From: Nocardioides xinjiangensis
Lineage (GTDB): Bacteria; Actinomycetota; Actinomycetes; Propionibacteriales; Nocardioidaceae
Direction: 5' to 3'
DNA: 64,000 nucleotides
NCBI RefSeq assembly: GCF_017916455.1
Contig: NZ_JAFMSY010000002.1
Coordinates: forward strand, 434,001-498,000
In this document: positions 1-7,372 of the stretch, piece by piece
Layout: the number at the start of each line of letters is the position of its first letter
Position numbering within the stretch: position 1 is the first letter of the stretch
Translations under genes and position numbers: made by a program
Notes under the pieces: model-generated
What the model was told of the DNA's origin: nothing
The model's input: only the letters and a program-made list of their open reading frames with translations
Databases searched by the model: none

Positions 1-605
1 AGGTAGTCGAACGCCTGGTCCGCGGTCATGTCGTAGCGCTCCATGAGCACTCCCTGGGCCTGCCCGATGATCGTGCGGTTGTGCAGCGCCAGCCCCAGCT
101 GGTCGATCTGCATCTCGGCCGCGATGATCACCGACAGCTGGCCCGCCAGCGCCTGGGCGACGGCGACGTCGTCGGCGTCGAACCGGGACCCCTGCGCGCA
201 GTACAGGCTGAGGGCGCCGTAGGAGTGCTCGTCGGTGTACACGAGCAACGACATCATCGAGTCGACGCCGAGGTCGTGGTGCACCCGCGGCGCCCAGGCC
301 GGCCACCGCCGCTCGGCGGACAGCGCCGGGCTCACGAGCGTGTTCTGGTCACGGCGCACGTCCAGGCACGGGCCCTCGCCCAGCTCGGTCTGCAGCTGGT
401 TCGCGCGGCAGACCAGGTCGTCGCTGCTGGCCCTGGTCACCAACCGGCCCTTCTGGTTCACCGTGAGTCCCGCGTGGTCGCACCGCGCGATGAGCTCGAC
501 GGCAGCAGCGACGGCGACCTCGAGGCGCGCGTCCTCGTCGCGAGCGGCGGCCAGCGCCTGTGCCAGCTGGGCGAATCCCCCGAGAAGCTGCCTCGCGTCG
601 TCCAC
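1..605 (-). CDS. GAF and ANTAR domain regulator, C-terminus cut by window edge
   Basis: A predicted cytoplasmic sensor and RNA-binding antiterminator. About 201 residues are visible; the stop lies beyond base 1. A GAF domain occupies roughly residues 20-150 (ending near VAQALAGQLSVI). It is followed by the start of an ANTAR domain with the usual signature NRTIIGQAQGVLMER and the Asp/Tyr-rich segment DMTADQAFDYL. The GTG at 605 is chosen because a GGGAGGAGG ribosome site lies just before it. It is a close paralogue of the gene at 16812-17597, sharing runs such as GEGPCLD, RDQ/NTL and APRVHxDLGV. ANTAR proteins of this type bind paired hexanucleotide RNA loops and prevent termination. Its ligand and targets cannot be read from the sequence. 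Confidence 0.88.
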   Translation of the reverse strand, partial: MDDARQLLGGFAQLAQALAAARDEDARLEVAVAAAVELIARCDHAGLTVNQKGRLVTRASSDDLVCRANQLQTELGEGPCLDVRRDQNTLVSPALSAERRWPAWAPRVHHDLGVDSMMSLLVYTDEHSYGALSLYCAQGSRFDADDVAVAQALAGQLSVIIAAEMQIDQLGLALHNRTIIGQAQGVLMERYDMTADQAFDY

Positions 606-690
606 GCGCCCTCCTCCCGTGGTCGCGATGCCCGTCACCGAATGCTAGGCGGCACGGCCCCGGCGGGCCAGCAGGGCTGCGCCGGCCCGG

Positions 691-1380
691 TCAGCGGTCG
701 GACCCGTCCTCGACGCCTGCCTGCAGGAGGCGCTCGGCGACGAGGCGGAGCTTGAGGTTCTCGTTGTTGGAGAGCCGGGTGAGGAAGCCGAAGGCGCGGG
801 CCTCGTCGACCGAGTAGCGCTCCATCACCACGCCGACGGCCTGCCCGATGACCTGGCGGCTCTTGACGGCCTCCTGCAGCTGGTCGATCTGGCGAGCGTA
901 GTCCAGTGCCATCGCCGACTGGTGGGCGAACAGGAGGGACAGCGCACCGAGGTCCTCGAAGGCGCCGACCCGGGACGAGTACAGGTTGAGCGCACCGTTC
1001 GACCCGTCGGCGTCGAACAGCCGGATGCCGGCCTGAGCCCGGATGCCGGCCCGCAGGGCGATCGGGGCGTACCGCGGAAAGCGCTCATCGGCGGCCAGGT
1101 TGGGCGCGGTGATGTGCACGGTGTCGACCGCGGCCTCGTAGCAAGGCCCCTCCTGCAGCTCGTACTGGGCCGCGTCGACGTCGCACAGCAGCTCGTCTGT
1201 CGGGGCCACGGTCTCGAGGCGACCATCCGCGTGCTTGACGGTGAGGCTGCTCCACTGGACGTCCGGGAGGACCTCGACCGCCGCGGCCGTGATGTTGGAC
1301 AGGGTGGCGTCGAGATCGCCCGGCCGCAGGGCGGCGGCGAGCTGGCGCGAGGCCTCCACGAGGCGATCCTGGTCGGTCAC
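691..1380 (-). CDS. GAF and ANTAR domain regulator
   Basis: A 229-residue predicted cytoplasmic sensor/antiterminator. The GAF domain covers about residues 15-150 (LQEGPCYEAA, LSLLFAHQSAMALDYA). The C-terminal ANTAR domain (about 160-220) carries SRQVIGQAVGVVMERY and the helix LSNNENLKLRLVAERLL. The open frame continues upstream inside the neighbouring gene, but the GTG at 1380 starts the conserved part and fits the family length. It follows the hemerythrin-esterase gene on the same strand, 32 bases after its stop, so the two may be co-transcribed. It resembles the gene at 1-605 only at domain level. What it senses is unknown. Confidence 0.88.
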   Translation of the reverse strand: MTDQDRLVEASRQLAAALRPGDLDATLSNITAAAVEVLPDVQWSSLTVKHADGRLETVAPTDELLCDVDAAQYELQEGPCYEAAVDTVHITAPNLAADERFPRYAPIALRAGIRAQAGIRLFDADGSNGALNLYSSRVGAFEDLGALSLLFAHQSAMALDYARQIDQLQEAVKSRQVIGQAVGVVMERYSVDEARAFGFLTRLSNNENLKLRLVAERLLQAGVEDGSDR

Positions 1381-1412
1381 CGCCCCAGCGTAGGCCCTCC
1401 CGGCCGGGGGAC

Positions 1413-2996
1413 CTACCTGGACGGCGCGCCGTCCGGCTCGTCCGCCCCCGCGCCGAAGGCACGCCGCAGGTGCCGAGCAGCCTCCTGCTGCGCCTCCTCG
1501 GCCTTCGCGAGGACGGCCGCCGCCCCGAAGAACTCGTGCATCACCCCGTCGTAGTGGCGCAGCGTCGTGTCGACGCCGGCCTCCTCGAGCCGGCGCGCCC
1601 AGTCCTGGCCCTGGCTGCGCAGCACGTCGCGCTCGGCCGTGATCACCAGGGTCGGCGGCAAGGCCGCCAGGCGCTCGGCAGGCACACCGAGCAGGTCCAC
1701 CCGCGGGTCGGACGCCGCGTCGGGCCGGCCCTCGAAGGCGTGCATCGCCATCCAGGACAGCAGGGGACGGTTCAGCGGACGCGCGTCGGCGGCGTCCTGC
1801 ATCGACTCGCCGTGCTGCTCCGGGGTCACGAGCGGGTACACGCACACCTGCGCGACCGGCACCGTCTCGCCGACCTCGGCGAGCTGCAGGCACGTGGCGG
1901 CCGCCATGTTGCCGCCGACGGACTCACCGCCGATCGCCACCCGAGTCGGGTCGCCCCCGAACGAGGCGGCGTTCTGGAGCACCCAGCGGTACGCCATCAG
2001 CACGTCGTCGTGCGCCGCCGGGAAGGTCGCCTCGGGCGCGCGCCGGTAGTCCGGCGAGACGACGATCGCCCCCGTCTTGTTGGCCAGGCCGCGGCAGGAG
2101 GCGTCGTAGGTGTCGAGGTCGAACAGGACCCAGCCGCCGCCGTGGATCCACATCAGCACGGGACGGGGGCCGGTGCCGAAGCTCTCGGGGGTGTAGACCC
2201 GCAGGGTCTGCTCGCCACCGGCGGCGTCCGGGATGCGGAGGTCCTCCACGGACGCCACCGGCTCGGGACCCTCCAGGCCGCGCTCGGCCATCACCTTCTT
2301 GACCGCGGCGTCGGGGCCGGGCTGCTTGCGGGCCTGGTCGGGCTCGAGGATCTCGAACGGCAGCGGCCCGAAGGACGAGTGGGCGTCCACGATGGCCTGC
2401 GCCTCCGGGTCGAGGGTGCCCGACGGGTCCGTGCCCATCTCCTTCTGCTTGCCCGAGAGCATGTCGCGCACGTGGTCCAGCGGCTTGGCGAGCATCCCGG
2501 CGATCCTCTCCGCGATGCCCTCGTCGGGTGCGGCGGGGTGGGGGCGCGTCGGGGCCTGGCGCTTCGCCGCCAGGAACTCCTTGCCGAGCTGGGCCATCCG
2601 CTCACCGCCGGCCTTCGCGCGGAACTCCGGCAGCTCCTCGTCCTCCTCGTCGTGCACGTGGTGACGCACCACGGAGATCAGCTGGGTGAGGGCGTCCTCG
2701 AACTCGTCCTCGCCGGGGTCGGTGCGGCCGAGCACGACCAGGAGCTCCTTGATCTGCTGGTGCTCGTGCTCGGCGTCGTCGTGCTCGTCCTCCATGCCGA
2801 GCTCCGGCCAGATCGGGTAGAGCACGGTCTCCTCGGCGAAGGCGTGCAGGGCGAGCTCGAAGCTCACCTGGTCCACCAGCACGCGACGGTTGCCGCGGCC
2901 GGCCTCGAGGTGCTGGAACTGGCGCTCGACCACGGCGTGGTCGTCGGCGATCAGGTGGTCGATGTCGCCGGGCTGGGTGGGGTAGGACAGTGCCAC
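1413..2996 (-). CDS. hemerythrin (HHE) domain fused to alpha/beta-hydrolase (HSL-type esterase)
   Basis: A 527-residue two-domain protein. Residues 1-150 are a hemerythrin-like four-helix domain with the expected spaced His/Glu ligands (H20, H51, E55, H78/H79, H112-H115, E118-E121). After a Lys/Pro linker, residues about 195-520 form a hormone-sensitive-lipase-type esterase: HGGGW at 285-289 (oxyanion hole), nucleophile S359 in GESVGG, probable acid D457 (ERDVL) and H487 (VMHEFF). The GTG at 2996 is chosen for the GGAGG about 5 bases upstream. No signal peptide is seen, so it is probably cytoplasmic. HHE domains usually bind a di-iron centre and sense or carry oxygen or NO; HSL-type esterases cleave short acyl esters. 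The frame is continuous across both domains. A SigB-type promoter lies upstream at 3028-3052. Confidence 0.88.
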   Translation of the reverse strand: MALSYPTQPGDIDHLIADDHAVVERQFQHLEAGRGNRRVLVDQVSFELALHAFAEETVLYPIWPELGMEDEHDDAEHEHQQIKELLVVLGRTDPGEDEFEDALTQLISVVRHHVHDEEDEELPEFRAKAGGERMAQLGKEFLAAKRQAPTRPHPAAPDEGIAERIAGMLAKPLDHVRDMLSGKQKEMGTDPSGTLDPEAQAIVDAHSSFGPLPFEILEPDQARKQPGPDAAVKKVMAERGLEGPEPVASVEDLRIPDAAGGEQTLRVYTPESFGTGPRPVLMWIHGGGWVLFDLDTYDASCRGLANKTGAIVVSPDYRRAPEATFPAAHDDVLMAYRWVLQNAASFGGDPTRVAIGGESVGGNMAAATCLQLAEVGETVPVAQVCVYPLVTPEQHGESMQDAADARPLNRPLLSWMAMHAFEGRPDAASDPRVDLLGVPAERLAALPPTLVITAERDVLRSQGQDWARRLEEAGVDTTLRHYDGVMHEFFGAAAVLAKAEEAQQEAARHLRRAFGAGADEPDGAPSR

Positions 2997-3027
2997 AGGA
3001 GCCTCCGTGTGATCGGTTGCCTGATGA

Positions 3028-3052
3028 GTACCCGCTCGGCCACGCCTCATCC
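3028..3052 (-). promoter_or_regulatory. SigB/SigF-type promoter candidate for the hemerythrin-esterase gene
   Basis: Read on the minus strand the sequence is GGAT, 15 bases, GGGTAC. It ends 31 bases before the GTG at 2996. The published Streptomyces SigB pattern is GNNT-N14-16-GGGTAC/T. The GGAT falls in the first copy of the local 20-bp tandem repeat; the other two copies have GGAC at that place. Confidence 0.5.
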
Positions 3053-3100
3053 CGCCCGGGCGCGCCTCGTCCCGCCCGGGCGTGCCTCGTCCCGCGCGGC
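3041..3100 (+). repeat. three tandem copies of a 20-bp unit
   Basis: Three back-to-back 20-bp units start at 3041, 3061 and 3081, each near CGCGCCTCGTCCCGCCCGGG. The third copy differs at its end (CCCGCGCGGC). The stretch fills the gap between the divergent genes at 2996 and 3167. It may be simple slippage DNA or a regulator binding array; nothing in the window decides this. Confidence 0.7.
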
Positions 3101-3166
3101 GCCCGGGCCGTCGCCGCCGGCCGCAGGCTGCCGCAGGCGGGACGGCGACCCGCCTAGACTGCGCGG

Positions 3167-3787
3167 GTGGAGATCACGACGGTCGAGCAGCTCGTCGCCA
3201 TCGTCGGCGAGCCCGGCCAACGGGCCCGGACCAAGGAACGATCCCGGCTGACCGACATCGACCGCGCCTGGTTGAGCGCGTCGCCCTTTTGCGTGCTGGC
3301 GACGGCGGACGCGGACGGACGTTGCGACGCCAGCCCCAAGGGCGACCCGGCCGGCAGCCTGGCGCACGTGGTGGACGACCGGACGATCGCGATCGCCGAA
3401 CGCCCCGGCAACAGGCGCGTGGACGGCTACCGCAACGTCCTCGCCAACCCCTACGTCGGCCTCGACTTCGTGGTCCCGGGCCGCACCGACACCCTGCGCG
3501 TGAACGGCCGGGCACGTCTCGTGGACGACGCGCCGTGGTTCGACGACCTGGCCGTGCGCGGACGCAGGCCGATCCTCGCGCTGGTCGTCGACGTCGAGAC
3601 CGTCTTCTTCCACTGCGGGAAGGCGTTCCTGCGCTCGCAGCTGTGGGACCCCGACACGTGGGCGCCCGAGGCCGTGGTCCCGCGCCGCGCGGTGATCGCG
3701 CACGAGCTCGAGCCGGTGGCCGGCCAGACGCTCGAGGACCTCGACGACTACTACCGTCCCGACAACTACGGCAAGAGCCTCTACTGA
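3167..3787 (+). CDS. PPOX-type flavoprotein, MSMEG_1061-like
   Basis: A 206-residue protein of the pyridoxamine-5'-phosphate-oxidase-like split-barrel fold. The sequence matches the MSMEG_1061 subgroup: FCVLATADADG near residue 45, CDASPKGDPAG near 60, the NRRVDGYRNVLANPYVGLDF segment around 85-105, and FHCGKAFLRSQLW near 145. Proteins of this group bind FMN or F420; the substrate is not known. It is cytoplasmic with no signal peptide. The GTG at 3167 is chosen because a TAGACT -10-like box ends six bases before it, which suggests a leaderless mRNA. It faces convergently into the YibE/F gene. Confidence 0.85.
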   Translation: MEITTVEQLVAIVGEPGQRARTKERSRLTDIDRAWLSASPFCVLATADADGRCDASPKGDPAGSLAHVVDDRTIAIAERPGNRRVDGYRNVLANPYVGLDFVVPGRTDTLRVNGRARLVDDAPWFDDLAVRGRRPILALVVDVETVFFHCGKAFLRSQLWDPDTWAPEAVVPRRAVIAHELEPVAGQTLEDLDDYYRPDNYGKSLY

Positions 3788-3810
3788 CCCTGCTCGTGGC
3801 CCGGTCGGCC

Positions 3811-3830
3811 CGCGGGGCGTGCTCCCCGCG
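3811..3830. terminator. GC hairpin between convergent genes
   Basis: CGCGGGG and CCCCGCG form a perfect 7-bp stem with a 6-base loop, 24 bases after the PPOX stop and 42 bases before the end of the opposing gene. There is no T-tract, as is common in high-GC genomes, so termination is inferred from position. Confidence 0.45.
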
Positions 3831-3871
3831 CAGCTGCCATCGACACGGATGGTCGTCCTGGTGGACCCGGG

Positions 3872-5056
3872 TCATCGACGACCGGGCGGTCGCGCCCCGC
3901 GCGTGGCGACGAGCGCGGCCAGCCCCGTGGTCACCGGGACGGCGGCGACCAGCCCGACCGTCGCGACGGCGCTCCGCACGATCTCCTGCGCGATCACCTG
4001 GTCGGTCAGCACGCGACCGAGCGAGTCGTCGGCGGCGACGACCAGGATGAGCAGCGGCAGCGACGACCCGGCGTACGCGAGGATCACGGTGTTGACCACC
4101 GAGGCGATGTGCGACCGGCCCACCCGGCTCGCCGAGCGGTAGGCCTGGAGCGCGGTCAGTCGCGGGTTCGCGCGGACCAGCTCCGTGACCGTGACCGACT
4201 GGGTCACCGTGACGTCGTCGAGCACACCGAGCGAGCCGATCACGATGCCGGCCAGCAGCAGGCCTTGCGTGTTCACGCCCTGGGCCGCCCCGACGGAGGC
4301 GGACAGGTCGTCGGTGACGCCCGTCAGGTGCAGGCCGGCGATGGCCAGGGCCGACAGGACCCCGGTGAGGACGAGGCTGACCAGCGTGCCGAGCACGGCC
4401 ACGGACGTCTCGGTCGCCAGGCCGTGCGTCAGGTAGAGCACGGTGAGCATGATCGCGGCCGACCCGACGATCGCGACGAGCACCGGTGACTCCCCCGCCA
4501 GGATCGCCGGCACCACGAAGAGCAGCAGCACGGCGAACGTGACGGCGAGACCCGCGAGCGCGGTGACCCCGCGCCAGCGCCCGAAGGCGATCAGCGCGAG
4601 GACGAAGGCGGCGGCGACCACCCAGAGCCCCGAGGCCCGCTGGTGGTCCACGACGGAGAACGACTCGCCGTCGGGCGTCGTGCTGGCGATGAGCACGACG
4701 TCGTCACCGACGGCCACCTCGGGTGCGCCGGTGCCGTTGGGCAGCGGTGCCTCGATCGCGGCGTCGTCCCCCGCGGCGCCGTCGAGCCGCACGACGGCGG
4801 TGCCGCACCCGTTCACGTCGTCCGGCAGCTGCTCGGCACAGGTCACGCGTACGACGTCGACGATCGTGCCGCCGACCTCCTGGGCCGACTCCCCGGCGCT
4901 CGTGGGCGTGGTCGAGGGCCACAGCAGGACCAGGGCGACCAGGGTGAGCAGACCGAGCGGCGCGACCACCGCCAGGGCGAGACGGCGCGAGCGGCGCGGC
5001 GCGGGATCGGCGCGCCGACGGCCCTGTGCCCCCATCGACAGCGCCACCTCATCCAT
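3872..5056 (-). CDS. YibE/F family multi-pass membrane protein
   Basis: A 394-residue integral membrane protein of the YibE/F family, whose function is not established. It has a basic N-terminus (GRRRADPAPRRSRR), one transmembrane helix near residues 28-48, an extracytoplasmic domain of about 100 residues (with two Cys, near VTCAEQLPDDVNGCGT), then about seven hydrophobic helices. Family-typical stretches include GSLGVLDDVTVTQ and RVGRSHIASVVNT. The ATG at 5056 is used; the ATG at 5035 is an alternative with a better GAGGTGG ribosome site. It reads away from the AztD gene terminator and probably has its own promoter. Confidence 0.82.
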   Translation of the reverse strand: MDEVALSMGAQGRRRADPAPRRSRRLALAVVAPLGLLTLVALVLLWPSTTPTSAGESAQEVGGTIVDVVRVTCAEQLPDDVNGCGTAVVRLDGAAGDDAAIEAPLPNGTGAPEVAVGDDVVLIASTTPDGESFSVVDHQRASGLWVVAAAFVLALIAFGRWRGVTALAGLAVTFAVLLLFVVPAILAGESPVLVAIVGSAAIMLTVLYLTHGLATETSVAVLGTLVSLVLTGVLSALAIAGLHLTGVTDDLSASVGAAQGVNTQGLLLAGIVIGSLGVLDDVTVTQSVTVTELVRANPRLTALQAYRSASRVGRSHIASVVNTVILAYAGSSLPLLILVVAADDSLGRVLTDQVIAQEIVRSAVATVGLVAAVPVTTGLAALVATRGARPPGRR

Positions 5057-5133
5057 CTCGGGTCGAGCCGGGTCCTCGACGCGCCGGCCGCTGCCGATCG
5101 TACCGACCGCGCGACACCGCCCGGAGCCGGGAA

Positions 5134-5169
5134 CGACGGTGCCCCTGCCGCCGGGCAGGGGCACCGTCG
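5134..5169 (-). terminator. strong hairpin after the aztD gene
   Basis: A perfect 16-bp stem (arms 5134-5149 and 5154-5169, core GGTGCCCCTGCC) with a 4-base loop GCCG. It begins 18 bases after the stop of the zinc chaperone gene and so most likely ends the aztB-aztD transcript. It lacks a U-tract. Confidence 0.65.
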
Positions 5170-5186
5170 CGCGGTCGGATGGCCGG

Positions 5187-6422
5187 TCAGCCGACAGCCA
5201 CCGCCATCTCGTTGGGCTCGGCGGACATCGTCGGCGAGGTGGCCGTCACCTCGCCGGTGACGAGGTCGACGGCGTGCACCTGGCGGTTGGCCGGGTCCGC
5301 GACGTAGGCGGTGTCACCGTCGACGCTCAGGGCCGGGTGCGGGTTCTGCCAGTCCTCCGGGCCCTCCCACGGCTCGACGACCGGGTAGGAGTCGCCGAGC
5401 TCGCCGGTGGCGGGGTCCAGCACGTGGATGGCCCCGTCGGTGCCGAGGAGGTAGGCCATGTCGTCCGGGCCGCGGACGATGCCGCGCCACGTGTACTCGA
5501 CGCCGTCGGGCAGCGACACCGGCTCGAGCGTCCCGGCCTCGGTGTCGATGAGGGCGACGGAGTCGAGCAGGTAGCCCTCGGCGTCGGGGTCGGTGTTGTA
5601 GTCCCCCACGACCAGCGGGCTGGTCTCCGAGACGTAGGCGTTCCCCATGCGGCCGAACTCGTCGGGCGCCTGCAGCTTCTCGAAGGCGCCGTCGCGGTAG
5701 AGCAGCGCGCCGTCCTCGCAGCCGAACACGACGGCCTCGCCCGCCGCGGTGCCCTCCCCGTGGATGGCCGGGCACTCCTCGGAGGAGGCCACCTCGGTCC
5801 ACTCCTCGCCGTCGCGCTGGAGGGCGACGGCGCCGCTGCGGGACTCCTCGTCACCGACGGTCGTGACCAGCGTGCCGTCCTCGAGGACGATGGAGACCCC
5901 GTGGTGCGCCTCCGGCGCCTGCCAGGTGGTGGTCTCCGGCAGCTCGCCCGGCGAGTCCGCCAGGGCGTCGGTCTCGAAGACGGTCGTCTGCCCGGTGCCG
6001 TCGTCGAAGAGCACCGTCCGGTCGGCGTGGCGTACGACGTGACCGGCGGCGTCGGCCTCGAAGACGCGGTCGGTGAGGTCCGGCGCGACCGCGTCCAGGA
6101 CCTGGAAGCCGGCACTGGTGGTGAGCAGCAGGTGCTGGCCGTCACCCATGGCGTTCAGCCGGGTGAACTCCTCGGTCGCGAACTCCTCGACGACCTCCAG
6201 GCTCTCGCCGTCGAGCACGGCGACGCCGTCCTGGTAGGTGACTGCGAGGCGAGGGCCCTCCGCCGGGGCGCTCTCGCTCGACTGGTCGCTCGGCTCCTCG
6301 GCGCTGCTCGCCGCGTCCTCCTCGGACCCGCAGGCCCCCAGCAGGAGGGTGGTGGCAGCGGCCGCCGCGGCCGCCCGCAGTGCGGTGCCGCGGCCTCGGC
6401 GCTGGGCCGGTGATCGAAGCAT
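5187..6422 (-). CDS. aztD: AztD-like zinc metallochaperone lipoprotein
   Basis: A 411-residue exported lipoprotein (lipobox LLLGAC after a basic N-terminus) with a low-complexity Ser/Glu stretch and then a beta-propeller-like domain. Segments typical of the AztD family are present: AGHVVRHADRTVLFDD, EAHHGVSIVLEDG, ECPAIHGEG and VVFGCEDGALLY, with His and Cys as possible zinc ligands. In Paracoccus AztD passes zinc to the binding protein AztC in the periplasm; here it would act at the outer face of the membrane. The ATG at 6422 has a GAGGAA ribosome site. It is the last gene of the zinc operon, 26 bases after aztC, and is followed by a strong hairpin. A second, diverged AztD-like gene lies at 7369-8646. 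Confidence 0.72.
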   Translation of the reverse strand: MLRSPAQRRGRGTALRAAAAAAATTLLLGACGSEEDAASSAEEPSDQSSESAPAEGPRLAVTYQDGVAVLDGESLEVVEEFATEEFTRLNAMGDGQHLLLTTSAGFQVLDAVAPDLTDRVFEADAAGHVVRHADRTVLFDDGTGQTTVFETDALADSPGELPETTTWQAPEAHHGVSIVLEDGTLVTTVGDEESRSGAVALQRDGEEWTEVASSEECPAIHGEGTAAGEAVVFGCEDGALLYRDGAFEKLQAPDEFGRMGNAYVSETSPLVVGDYNTDPDAEGYLLDSVALIDTEAGTLEPVSLPDGVEYTWRGIVRGPDDMAYLLGTDGAIHVLDPATGELGDSYPVVEPWEGPEDWQNPHPALSVDGDTAYVADPANRQVHAVDLVTGEVTATSPTMSAEPNEMAVAVG

Positions 6423-6441
6423 GGTGCTTCCTCTCTGTCGT

Positions 6442-6460
6442 GGGCTCCTCATCGGAGCCC
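6442..6460 (-). other. small hairpin at the aztC stop codon
   Basis: GGGCTCC and GGAGCCC form a perfect 7-bp stem with a 5-base loop that contains the aztC stop. It lies between aztC and aztD and could reduce read-through or protect the upstream mRNA. This role is inferred. Confidence 0.4.
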
Positions 6461-7372
6461 GTTGGTGATCCGTTCGGTGTTGGCGCGCTGCATGTCGAGG
6501 TAGGTCGGCGCGCCACCGTCCTGCTCGGTGAGCGACTCGGTGAAGAGCTCCTCGACCTCGACGTCCACGCCGACCTCGTCGGCGAGCACCTGCACGAGCC
6601 GGTCGGGTTGCGAGGACTCCGCGAAGATCGTCCGCACGCCGGACTCCTCGATCGCCGACGCGAGGCCGTCGAGGTCGGAGGCGCTCGGCGAGGCGAGGGT
6701 GGTGCCGCCGGGGACGACGGCACCGACGAGCCGGAAGTCGAAGCGCTCGGCCAGGTAGCCGAAGACGTGGTGGTTGGTGACCAGCGCCCGTTGCGGGTCG
6801 GGGATCGAGGCGAACGACTCGCTCATCTCCTCGTCGAGCGCCTCGAGGTCCGCCCGGTAGTCGGCGGCCTGCGCCCGGAGGGCCGCCGCGTCGATGCCGT
6901 CGATCCCGGCGAGGGCCTGCTCGAGGGCGTCGACGACGTCGATCATCCGCGCGGGGTCGGTCCAAAAGTGCGGGTCCGGGGCGCCGTCACCGGCCCGCTC
7001 GGAGTAGGTGAGGACGTCGATGTGCTCCCCGGCGACGAAGGTGTCCACGCCGACGTCCTCGACCCGGTCGAGGTGCTGCTGGAGACCCTCCTCGAGGGCC
7101 AGCCCGTTGGACACGACCAGGTCCGCCTCACGCAGCTGCGCGGCCTCCCGCGCGGAGATCTCGAACGAGTGCGGGTCGGCGTTCGGCCGCATCAGCGTGG
7201 TGACCCGTGCGGTGTCGCCGACCAGCCGGGACGTGACGTCGCCGAGGATGTTGGTGGTGACCATGACGTGCGGTCCGTCGTCCCCGCCCTCGGCGCAGGC
7301 GGCGAGCGTCGCGGCAGCGAGCAGCACGGCCGGGACGACCGCACGACGGTGGAGGCGACGGCGTGCGCTCAT
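6449..7372 (-). CDS. aztC: zinc ABC transporter substrate-binding lipoprotein AztC
   Basis: A 307-residue cluster A-I (ZnuA/TroA-type) metal-binding protein. The lipobox LAAC follows a Tat/Sec-like basic N-terminus. Expected ligand regions are present: PNADPHSFE, PDPHFW, TNHHVFGYLAERF and the Glu/Asp region IFAESSQPDR. It lacks the long His-rich loop of ZnuA, as AztC does. The ATG at 7372 overlaps the stop of the upstream lipoprotein gene (ATGA) and has GGAGG before it, so translation is probably coupled. It is predicted to capture zinc at the cell surface for AztB/AztA, with aztD downstream as its chaperone. Confidence 0.88.
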   Translation of the reverse strand: MSARRRLHRRAVVPAVLLAAATLAACAEGGDDGPHVMVTTNILGDVTSRLVGDTARVTTLMRPNADPHSFEISAREAAQLREADLVVSNGLALEEGLQQHLDRVEDVGVDTFVAGEHIDVLTYSERAGDGAPDPHFWTDPARMIDVVDALEQALAGIDGIDAAALRAQAADYRADLEALDEEMSESFASIPDPQRALVTNHHVFGYLAERFDFRLVGAVVPGGTTLASPSASDLDGLASAIEESGVRTIFAESSQPDRLVQVLADEVGVDVEVEELFTESLTEQDGGAPTYLDMQRANTERITNGLR

